The position numbers and the translations under genes were made by a program. Under the pieces are notes generated by a model. The model was not told where the DNA came from. It made no database searches and saw only the letters and a list, made by a program, of their open reading frames with translations. Positions 55,971-63,173 of a stretch of 64,000 bases of DNA are shown piece after piece. The stretch covers positions 744,001-808,000 of the forward strand of contig JAYQSL010000007.1 in the NCBI GenBank assembly GCA_038146865.1, written 5' to 3'. Origin of the DNA: GCA-2709075 sp038146865. GTDB lineage: Bacteria > Pseudomonadota > Alphaproteobacteria > MPNO01 > UBA2964. The stretch's first letter is position 1. Each line of letters begins with the position of its first letter.

Positions 55971-57898
55971 TAGAGGTGGATCCTTGTCTTGATCCCCAAA
56001 GTACCTCTGATCCCAGGGGATCCAAAACTCAAGGCCTCCTCATAACGAGTATCGAGAATGTTTTCTATGCGGCCAAAAATCGAAAAATTATTCCAAAGCT
56101 CAAAGCTGGCCGCAACATTCATTAGTAAAAATGAACTCAAACGGACCCGGTTAGATTTAGCAAAATTATCTGAAAATTCTGTGTCAGTTTGCGTTCCGGA
56201 ATAGTCTAATCCGATGTTTAAATTTCCTCGTTTTCTGGAGAACTGATAATTTAAGTTTAGGCTCGCTAGGTGTTTTGGTCTTCTCGTCAATTGTGTTTGG
56301 TTAGAGTCCTGAGCTAGCGTAAAGGTATATTGACCTCGTAAATTTAAGTTCTCGGATATTTTCTCTTCTATCGAGAGCTCAAGACCTTCAATAACCGATG
56401 TTCCGTCCATATTAATGGCCGTCGTTCCAGCCCCATTAATCAAATCGGTAATGAAATTTTTGAAATAAGTGGCACTAAATTTCGTTTGATTACTCGGGCT
56501 AGTTGTCTGGACCCCAAGATCCCACCCAAGGCTGGTCTCAGTTTTCAGGTCCGAATTAGGGGTAAAATTAGGCCCGTAGCCGTACAGCTCAAAAAGCGTC
56601 GGGTTTTTGGCTCCGGTACCAATGCTGCCAAGAAAACGCACGCCTTGATTGGGAAGGTTGTAAGAAGCGGAACTGCGAACGGTATACCGGCCCTGGAAAA
56701 GATCATTGTCATCGTACCTAGTCCCGAGCGAAACAGAGAAATCGTCTCTGATTGATGCCCGATATTCCGCTGAATATCCAATCGTGGTTGCGGAGAGTTT
56801 TGATTTGCCCCAATTGCTGCTGGTGTCTTGAAAATCTCGTTCTTTTTCAATCAAAAAGCTCAGTGACTGATTTGCCACTGAAAAATCAGGAAAGTCCCAA
56901 AAATAGTTTGTTTGATAACTAAAATTAGACCTTGAACCATTTGACTTAGAGGGGGATCCCCCAGTTATAGATTCTGAACGATCATCATTATAGGTGAATT
57001 TCCCAATATGTTCCCAGGCACCTTCCAAGGCAGCGTAATTGGTCGATAGGCCAATTGTGCGTTGTTGAGTTTGAGTCTGATCATCGGTGTCCACTGTTAC
57101 AATCTTTCCCACAACAGCTGGTTGATCATCAGTTTCTTGAGTGGATTTATGAAAACGGCCGAATAAGTTGAATTTCAAATTTTTAGTGGGTTTAAAAACA
57201 ACCTTAGCATTTAAATTTTGATATTTGTTTCCGTCTCTTTCGGATGCGCTGGAGTCGGTGTCGGCTACTGAAAACCCATCGGTGGAGCTGCCACTAAAGC
57301 CAAAGTAATAGTTTAATTTCTCGTCGGCTCCCTTTAGATAACCCGAGATTAGCCCAGTTCGTTGGCTCCCTAATTCTGCCAGGAAGCCAAGGCTTGGCGG
57401 TCCCTCTCCTTTTTTTGTGATGATATTGACGACGCCTCCCAACGCGTCACTCCCGTATAGGGCAGATTGAGGGCCCCTGAGAATTTCTATTCGGGATATA
57501 TCGGATGCAGGCATGTTGCCAAAATCAAATTCAGAATTTCCGCTGGGGTCGTTGATTTCAACACCATCAATTATTACAAGCGCATGATTACCTTCGCTGC
57601 CTCTTATCCTGATTTGCGTATAGGCGCCAACCGGCCCGGGCCTGCTTACCGCGATACCAGGAATCTCGCGCAGTACATCCGCAAGGGCACGGGCCTGGGA
57701 TCGGCTTAACTCTTCCTCGGACACTGTTGAAATACTGCTACCAATTTCATCAGACGGCACCGGTATTTTGGACGCGATTACAACGATCTCTGGTAGGGTA
57801 ACCGTGCCGTCTCGCGTCTCTTTAGACTGCGCATGAACAACATTCCACAATAGTGCAAGAGCCAAGGGGTAAATGAACCAATTTTTTGCGTTTCTCAT
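55970..57898 (-). CDS. btuB: TonB-dependent outer-membrane receptor for cobalamin (BtuB-type)
   Basis: A protein of about 642 residues. Signal peptide at residues 1-23 (LALALLWNVVHAQ). TonB box-like VTLPEIVVIASK, then the plug domain with ADVLREIPGIAVSRPG, IRIRGSEGNHALVIIDGVEI and ALYGSDALGGVVNIITK. The remainder is a beta-barrel ending SFGSPGIRGTLGIKTRIHL, with aromatic-rich strands and a short terminal strand. A GTG at 57925 gives a longer N-terminus; the ATG at 57898 gives a proper signal peptide. It is the first gene of the btuBFCD-tonB operon, and its leader carries a cobalamin riboswitch. Confidence 0.93.
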   Translation of the reverse strand: MRNAKNWFIYPLALALLWNVVHAQSKETRDGTVTLPEIVVIASKIPVPSDEIGSSISTVSEEELSRSQARALADVLREIPGIAVSRPGPVGAYTQIRIRGSEGNHALVIIDGVEINDPSGNSEFDFGNMPASDISRIEILRGPQSALYGSDALGGVVNIITKKGEGPPSLGFLAELGSQRTGLISGYLKGADEKLNYYFGFSGSSTDGFSVADTDSSASERDGNKYQNLNAKVVFKPTKNLKFNLFGRFHKSTQETDDQPAVVGKIVTVDTDDQTQTQQRTIGLSTNYAALEGAWEHIGKFTYNDDRSESITGGSPSKSNGSRSNFSYQTNYFWDFPDFSVANQSLSFLIEKERDFQDTSSNWGKSKLSATTIGYSAEYRASIRDDFSVSLGTRYDDNDLFQGRYTVRSSASYNLPNQGVRFLGSIGTGAKNPTLFELYGYGPNFTPNSDLKTETSLGWDLGVQTTSPSNQTKFSATYFKNFITDLINGAGTTAINMDGTSVIEGLELSIEEKISENLNLRGQYTFTLAQDSNQTQLTRRPKHLASLNLNYQFSRKRGNLNIGLDYSGTQTDTEFSDNFAKSNRVRLSSFLLMNVAASFELWNNFSIFGRIENILDTRYEEALSFGSPGIRGTLGIKTRIHL

Positions 57899-57908
57899 GT
57901 GTTTAAAC

Positions 57909-57941
57909 CTAAAACAAGGGGTCACACGCGTTACGACGCAT
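57909..57941 (-). CDS. Possible 10-codon leader peptide upstream of btuB
   Basis: ATG at 57941 is preceded by a perfect AAGGAG (57952-57957) with 10-base spacing and encodes MRRNACDPLF before a TAG at 57909-57911, ten bases before the btuB ATG. It lies between the cobalamin riboswitch and btuB and contains no repeated codons. It may be a translated leader that couples riboswitch state to btuB translation, or it may be chance. No homologue information is available. Confidence 0.35.
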   Translation of the reverse strand: MRRNACDPLF

Positions 57942-58071
57942 AGCCAGAGGTCTCCTTAATAAGAGGAGAAGACGCAAATACATGGAAAGTGTATTTGCAA
58001 CGCTGCGTTTATTCGCACCGCCGCAAAAATATTTTGATTACACCTGCAAATCCCGGCGGGTGTGGGCGATA

Positions 58072-58246
58072 CTTGCTGCGGCAGGTCTCCTGGCTCGTGG
58101 GTCTCTGCGATCCTCCTGCCTTCCCAGTTACACCAGTGGCATTGATGAAGGTTGTCCCTATCCACTCACAGTTGCGGGCTCAGCCGGGTTCACCCTAATA
58201 TCTTGAGGGGCCCATGTTCCCTTTTCACCCCTTGCGGGGCACCGCT
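58072..58246 (-). promoter_or_regulatory. Cobalamin (B12) riboswitch
   Basis: On the minus strand, in order: GGTGCCCCGCAAGGGGTGAA and AGGGAACATGG, then GGGTGAACCCGGCTGAGCCC followed by GCAACTGTGA, then AATGCCACTGGTG (the B12 box core GCCACTG), CTGGGAAGG, and finally GAGCCAGGAGACCTGCC. These are the conserved elements of the AdoCbl riboswitch core. Downstream, GCAAATACA (57990-57998 on the plus strand read in reverse) forms a 9-base-pair hairpin with TGTATTTGC, just before the btuB ribosome-binding site. It should lower btuB operon expression when B12 is plentiful. Confidence 0.93.
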
Positions 58247-58373
58247 GCTTATTTAAAGCTATAAATATTGTGATATTTTCTCAACCCCCTGGGATGTTTG
58301 TTCTCACAAAAACATAAACTCAGGTATTAGAGTAAATACATAAGATGTTAGAACTGTTATTGGCTTGTGAACA

Positions 58374-59096
58374 TTGGGCAGAATAGAGTTGTTTAAACCC
58401 GATTCTATAATCATACCGAGCCGGTTTTGCGGGCCGAAGAACTCAGGACATGGGGGATATACCGCGGGTACCTTGGCTCAATACTTGAGCGGACCGGTCG
58501 AAGTAACCATCAAAAGACCTATTCCAATGGACCAGAAAATGGCTCTCGTTTTTGGACTGGACGGGGTTCGGTTAGAAGAGGGGGCGCAAGAGGTGGCGCA
58601 AGCAATCCCCAGGGAAATACAACTAGACCGAATTGAGATACCAACGCCTTCAGAGGCAAAACATTCAAAAAAGTTCTCGTGTCCTGAAGATAAGCATCTC
58701 TACCCTTCGTGTTTTGTGTGTGGTCCAAAGCGAGAAAGGGGTGATGGTCTTAGGGTTTTTCCTGGTCTTGTTCCTTCGAAAAAATATGCTTGTGCGCTTT
58801 GGACCCCGTCAGCAGACCTGGGGGATGTCGATGGGCTGGTCAAAACCCCCTTCATTTGGTCACTCCTCGATTGTCCCGCTTTTTTTGGTTTGGGTTTGGC
58901 GAACACTTACATGCTAACAGGCAGAATTTCCGCTGAAATCATCGAACGACCCAAGACGGGAGTGCCTTATATCGTCTCGGGTTGGCGGGTTGGTCAGGAT
59001 GGTCGAAAGCATTTCGCTGCCTCAGCGATTTTCGATATTGGGCAAAACTTAATCGCAAAATCAACCTCGACTTGGATTGAACCAAAGAAAAATTAA
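58374..59096 (+). CDS. Hot-dog fold thioesterase-like protein of unknown function
   Basis: A 240-residue soluble protein. The N-terminal half shows GHGGYTAGTLAQYLSGPVEV, which resembles the first hot-dog strand-helix of thioesterase-like proteins, then a linker with CPEDKHLYPSCFVCGPKRERGDGL (in parts: CPEDKHLYPSCFVCGP), a conserved Cys-rich segment, and a C-terminal half with ALWTPSADLGDVDGLV and WSLLDCPAFFG. Two hot-dog domains are likely. The TTG start at 58374 has no good ribosome-binding site, so the true start may be further in. It diverges from the riboswitch-controlled operon. Confidence 0.6.
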   Translation: MGRIELFKPDSIIIPSRFCGPKNSGHGGYTAGTLAQYLSGPVEVTIKRPIPMDQKMALVFGLDGVRLEEGAQEVAQAIPREIQLDRIEIPTPSEAKHSKKFSCPEDKHLYPSCFVCGPKRERGDGLRVFPGLVPSKKYACALWTPSADLGDVDGLVKTPFIWSLLDCPAFFGLGLANTYMLTGRISAEIIERPKTGVPYIVSGWRVGQDGRKHFAASAIFDIGQNLIAKSTSTWIEPKKN

Positions 59097-59305
59097 AATT
59101 TAACTATCAAGATCCCGAATTATCGGGTTCAAAAAAATTGATATTTAGGGCTTTGATAGGGAATGCATTTTATTAATGCATCGGGAGTTTGGGTGGTTAA
59201 AAAACAAAGGTTTCCGTTTAGGAGGCAGTTGTGACGCCACTTTTTTGTTGATTTGGAAACCGAGTTTCGTGAGACTTTGCTTAAGAACCAAAACAGGGGG
59301 GGCAA

Positions 59306-60478
59306 ATGGGGCAAATTAACGCTTTTGATGGCGATGGGCACGTTGAGGAATGGGAAGAAACTTTCTCTGATAAATACCTTGATCCTGCATTTAGAGACCA
59401 AAGACCGGTTGTAGTTGAAACAGGTGAATATGAGCATGACTATAAGTGGAAGATTGGCGAAGACACTTTCCGAATAGGGGGGTCGCCCTCCAGTAAAAAT
59501 GGAGTTGTATCCACTGAATATATAAAGATGGCTAAGTGGCGCGGACCGCATGAAAGCGGAGAATTTCATTCCGCGAAGGATCGCCTTGCGGTCATGGATT
59601 CCGAAGATACCTGGCTTTCCGTTAATTATCCCACCCTTTTTCTTTCATGGCCGATTGCGAAGGATCCTAAGTTAAATCAGGCTTTGACTAGGGCATATAA
59701 TCGTTGGGTAGCGGATATTTCGAGTCAATCTCCAGACCGACTTAAGTGGGTTACCGCAATCTGCCCCTCCGACATTGATGAGGCAGTGAAGGAAATGGTT
59801 CGAACCCATGAGGAGGGTTCAGTTGGGTTGATGGTTTTTGGAGAATACAACGAAAAATCAATTGACCATGATTACTTCGCTCCGATATGGGCGTGCGCTA
59901 ATGAAATTGGCATGCCAATTAATGTCCATCCGGGCACCGCCGCTCTCGGGGCTATGAAACAATATCCGTCACTGGCCGGCGACCAATTCCTGATGTCGGT
60001 GGTGCGGGGTTTCAAGGCAATATGTGGTTCGGGTATTCTGGATCGTTATCCAAACGTGAAGGTTTCTTTCCTAGAAACAGGATGCACATGGATAGACTTT
60101 GCCACAGAGGTAATGGACTTTACACTCGATAATATAGAACATCGATTAGAACTAGGGGCGCTTCGAGAAGAGCATCAATCGGTAATGGAACGCGGTTTAC
60201 CGCAAATGAAACCAATAGAATACATCAAAGAAGGTAGGATTTTTCTAGGATTTGAGGTCGATGATGATCTTCTACCATACATGCTAGAAAAATATGGATA
60301 TGACTGTTTTGTCTATGCAAGCGATATTCCTCACTCTCACCGTATTACAGACTCGCCGAAATATCTATTAAACCGAGATGATATCCCTCAAGAGGCAAAA
60401 GATACAATACTTTGGAGTGGAACAGCCGAGCTTTATGGCCTGCCTAAGCCATTTCAATCGATCGCCGCGGCAGAATAA
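59306..60478 (+). CDS. Metal-dependent amidohydrolase (ACMSD-like)
   Basis: A 390-residue protein with amidohydrolase_2 motifs: NAFDGDGHVEEWEE (Asp-Gly-Asp-Gly-His in place of the usual His-x-His), MPINVHPGTAALGAM, KVSFLETGCTWIDF and FVYASDIPHSHR with catalytic Asp. An AGGGGGG site precedes the ATG. It is larger than the two amidohydrolases at 47.8 and 48.8 kb. It ends at a bidirectional terminator shared with the selenoprotein gene. Confidence 0.9.
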   Translation: MGQINAFDGDGHVEEWEETFSDKYLDPAFRDQRPVVVETGEYEHDYKWKIGEDTFRIGGSPSSKNGVVSTEYIKMAKWRGPHESGEFHSAKDRLAVMDSEDTWLSVNYPTLFLSWPIAKDPKLNQALTRAYNRWVADISSQSPDRLKWVTAICPSDIDEAVKEMVRTHEEGSVGLMVFGEYNEKSIDHDYFAPIWACANEIGMPINVHPGTAALGAMKQYPSLAGDQFLMSVVRGFKAICGSGILDRYPNVKVSFLETGCTWIDFATEVMDFTLDNIEHRLELGALREEHQSVMERGLPQMKPIEYIKEGRIFLGFEVDDDLLPYMLEKYGYDCFVYASDIPHSHRITDSPKYLLNRDDIPQEAKDTILWSGTAELYGLPKPFQSIAAAE

Positions 60479-60509
60479 AAAAGCGGGGCATTAGCCCCGC
60501 TTAAATTTT
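60476..60509. terminator. Bidirectional intrinsic terminator
   Basis: AAGCGGGGC (60481-60489) and GCCCCGCTT (60494-60502) form a perfect 9-base-pair stem with loop ATTA, flanked by A-rich sequence upstream and T-rich sequence downstream. It can act on both strands and separates the convergent amidohydrolase and peroxiredoxin genes. Confidence 0.92.
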
Positions 60510-60529
60510 TTGTATTATTTTAGCTTAAC

Positions 60530-60982
60530 CTAACCAATCTTGGCGAGATCAGAAAGAACCTGATCCGGGTGGTCGGCAGGTTTAACCTCATCATAGGCCA
60601 CGGCAACAGACCCATTTGGGTCGAGAAGCACTGACTTACGGGGGCTCCGAGCACTATCAGAGTCAGACACGCCGTAGGCAATGGATACTTGCCCATTCTC
60701 ATCTGATAGTAGGTCATAAGGGAACGAAAACTTATCCCTAAAAGCTTTATTTAACTCGGGGCTATCATAACTGATGCCTAAGATTACGGTATTTGCTTTT
60801 TCAAAATCCTGGATTCTATCACGGAACCCATTTCCTTCAGTTGTTCACCCAGGTGTATCGGCTTTTGGGTACCACCAGAGCAAGACATAACGACCTGCGA
60901 AGTCATCCTTCGATACAGTCTTTCCGTCCTGATTTGGCAGGCTGAAATCGGGGCCGATCGCTCCGGCTTCAATCAGTGCCAT
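60530..60982 (-). CDS. Selenocysteine-containing peroxiredoxin (Bcp/PrxQ-like), UGA read as Sec at codon 46
   Basis: A 151-codon frame from ATG (60982) to TAG (60530-60532) with one in-frame TGA at 60845-60847. The protein (150 residues) starts MALIEAGAIGPDFSLPNQDG, has VLLWWYPKADTPG then the TGA, followed by TTEGNGFRDRIQDF and LGISYDSPELNKAF, KFSFPYDLLSDENG. The TGA sits exactly where the peroxidatic cysteine stands in the PxxxTPxCT motif of Bcp peroxiredoxins. AGGAG precedes the ATG at 8 bases. The frame is conserved on both sides of the TGA. The resolving Cys five residues on is missing (GNG), and no Cys exists in the protein. Sec machinery is not in this window. A degenerate gene is unlikely. 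Confidence 0.9.
60810..60830 (-). promoter_or_regulatory. Candidate bacterial SECIS hairpin in the peroxiredoxin mRNA
   Basis: In mRNA orientation, 14 bases after the UGA, UGGGUUC pairs with GAAUCCA (7 base pairs, one G-U) around the 7-base loop CGUGAUA. The loop starts 22 bases after the UGA and has G as its second base, both within the known rules for bacterial SECIS elements read by SelB. The hairpin is within the coding frame, as expected. Confidence 0.8.
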
Positions 60983-61125
60983 GTTAACTACTCCTAAATT
61001 AACTTTGCTAAGCATAATTACTTGCCCGAAGAGTGAATTCTAAAAAGGATCTGCTGTCAAATTGCATTGAGGGTTTTCAATTGGCTCGAGCTCTGGCAGC
61101 CTTTGAGTAGGAAAGGAGTACGCCT

Positions 61126-62019
61126 TTGGATATTTCTATTGAACCTCTCGGTAAAGATTTTTTTGCACGAGTTTGTGGCGTCAGTTTTAAGAGCCCCCCT
61201 TCGGGTGGTGTAAAGAAAACCATCGTTGAAGCAATTAATAAATATAGTGTTCTCGTTTTTCCAGATGCTGCGCCAACGGAAGAGGAGCACCTAGCGTTTG
61301 GGCGTGCCTTTGGAGAACTTCAGCTGACCTCTTCTTCTGTGAGTGGAAAACGTAAGAGACGAATTCGAGCCGAATTTGCTGATGTTTCCAATCTAGATTT
61401 GAACGGACGTGTTTTGCCAGCTGATAGTCGGCTTGCTCATAATAAACAGGCAAATCAACTCTGGCATTCTGATGCCTCTTTTCGGAAAACACCCTCAAAA
61501 TTTTCGTTTTTGGCTGGTATTAGATTACCGCCTTCGGGGGGAGAAACCGAGTTTGTAGATTTGCGCGCGGTCTGGGATGCTTTGCCTGAGAAAACTAAGC
61601 AAGAATGTGAAGGTAAGATCGCTGTTCATTCATTGCTTGCGTCGCGCCGTCGAGTGGGTTTTCACGATTTTAATGAAGAAGAGAGAGCGGCGTATTCACA
61701 TGCACCCCATCCGCTTGCACGGGTCCATCCGGGTAGTGGGAGAAAATGTCTATTCGTGGGTTCTCACGCAGACTTTATTGACGGGAACGATGAAGTTACG
61801 GGCCGTCAATTCCTTGATGAGTTGCTGGAATTTGCGACGCAGGAAAGATTTATTTACTCTCACAAATGGACGCCTGGTGAGGTCATCATGTGGGATAATC
61901 GATGTGTGATCCACCGAGGCCGACCCTGGGATATGTCCGTGATTAGAGAAATGCGTCGGGTAACAGTGGATGGTGATGGACCAACCGTAGTTGATGGATC
62001 GATCGTCCCAGGGATTTAA
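61126..62019 (+). CDS. TauD/TfdA-family dioxygenase (TfdA-like)
   Basis: A 297-residue Fe(II)/2-oxoglutarate dioxygenase starting at TTG, with AAGGAG seven bases upstream. NQLWHSDASF gives His114-x-Asp116 and VIMWDNRCVIHRGRPW the distal His; VIREMRRVTV holds the Arg. The His-Asp positions are identical in number to the protein at 11766-12629, and both share LPPSGGETEFVDLRAVWDALP-like central segments, so they are paralogues. The ornithine cyclodeaminase-like gene starts two bases after its stop; they are one operon. Confidence 0.9.
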   Translation: MDISIEPLGKDFFARVCGVSFKSPPSGGVKKTIVEAINKYSVLVFPDAAPTEEEHLAFGRAFGELQLTSSSVSGKRKRRIRAEFADVSNLDLNGRVLPADSRLAHNKQANQLWHSDASFRKTPSKFSFLAGIRLPPSGGETEFVDLRAVWDALPEKTKQECEGKIAVHSLLASRRRVGFHDFNEEERAAYSHAPHPLARVHPGSGRKCLFVGSHADFIDGNDEVTGRQFLDELLEFATQERFIYSHKWTPGEVIMWDNRCVIHRGRPWDMSVIREMRRVTVDGDGPTVVDGSIVPGI

Positions 62020-62020
62020 C

Positions 62021-63076
62021 ATGACGATTATTATTACAGATGAGGATGTGCAGCGCTTTCTGAGCATGGAAGAGTGCATTGAAGCAATGCGCGTCGCTTT
62101 CTCGGATTTTGCGGATGGAAAGGCGGCTAATTTACCTAGGATGCGTTATTCCGTTGATACCGAAACTCTAAATAAACGTTATCTTGCAAACATCCAGGCT
62201 GGAGCAGTCCCGAGTTATGGCGTTGCTGCAGTACGAGCGGGATCGAGGTTTGTAAAATTTGAAGAAGTCGATGGCAAGCAGCGTGTAGTACATAACCCAG
62301 ATCCTAAAAATTGGACGGTGATCGTCCTTTACGATTTAGATACAGCCGAACCAATCGCTTTTTTGCACGAGAACTATATAAGCGGTATTAGGGTTGGAGC
62401 GACAGTTGGCGTTGCGGTACAAAATCTCGCGAGGGAAAACTCTGAAATTTTGGGGGTTTTTGGCTCGGGAGCACAAGCGGGGCCAATTGTCGAGGCGATT
62501 TGCTCCGTGCGAAATATTCGAGAGGTGAGAGTTTTCAGTCCAACCGAGAAAAACCGGGAAAAATTTGCGGAAAAATATAGAGAAAAAGGGCTTAATATTA
62601 TCGCCCTTCCAAACCCCTCTATGATTGTGCCTGGGGCGGATATCATAGCCTGTGCCACTAATGCAGCTGAACCAGTTTTCGACAGTGAACAGTTGGAGCA
62701 TGGCCAAACCTTGGTCACGATTGTTAATTCCGATGTTAATGGAAAAAGGGTCGAAGTTGACGATGGGGTATTTGAAAGGGCTTCCAGGGTGGTTATAAAT
62801 GATTGGGAGAGTGTTCACGCGAATGTCCAGGTAGAATTGCTCGAGGCAATCAAACAAGGGGTCTTGCGGGAAGAAGCGGTTAATACGCTTGGTGATGTCG
62901 TAACAAAAAGAGCGCCGGGGCGAACTTCCTCTAAAGAAATTCTTTATTATAAAAATAATGTAGGGTTAGGGATGCAATTCGCTGCGGCGGGCGGGCTCAT
63001 TTATAAAAAGATGCAAGGGGTGGCAGCTAAATTGGAGTTCCCAACAGATTGGCTGGGCAGCGACGCGAAAAGTTAG
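62021..63076 (+). CDS. Ornithine cyclodeaminase/mu-crystallin family protein
   Basis: A 351-residue NAD(P)-dependent protein. The N-terminal part has LSMEECIEAMRVAFSDFADG and NLPRMRYSVD, and the Rossmann motif is LGVFGSGAQAGPIVEAICSV. VTIVNSDVNGKRVEVDDGV gives the family's catalytic Asp region. It reduces imino acids or deaminates ornithine-like substrates. The ATG at 62021 follows the dioxygenase stop by one base; an upstream ATG at 61991 overlaps that gene. The substrate is unknown. Confidence 0.88.
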   Translation: MTIIITDEDVQRFLSMEECIEAMRVAFSDFADGKAANLPRMRYSVDTETLNKRYLANIQAGAVPSYGVAAVRAGSRFVKFEEVDGKQRVVHNPDPKNWTVIVLYDLDTAEPIAFLHENYISGIRVGATVGVAVQNLARENSEILGVFGSGAQAGPIVEAICSVRNIREVRVFSPTEKNREKFAEKYREKGLNIIALPNPSMIVPGADIIACATNAAEPVFDSEQLEHGQTLVTIVNSDVNGKRVEVDDGVFERASRVVINDWESVHANVQVELLEAIKQGVLREEAVNTLGDVVTKRAPGRTSSKEILYYKNNVGLGMQFAAAGGLIYKKMQGVAAKLEFPTDWLGSDAKS

Positions 63077-63173
63077 TATCTCGCCTTTTTCAAACCAAAG
63101 TTTACTAGTTTAACTCATCTATTGTTCATGTTACCAACTTTAGAGTTTCGTATTTGAATGGCAGGTATGTTTT

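Noticed and set aside
60845..60847. Premature stop making the peroxiredoxin a pseudogene
   Set aside because: The stop is exactly at the catalytic residue, the frame is otherwise intact on both sides, and a SECIS-like hairpin follows. Selenocysteine is the simpler explanation.
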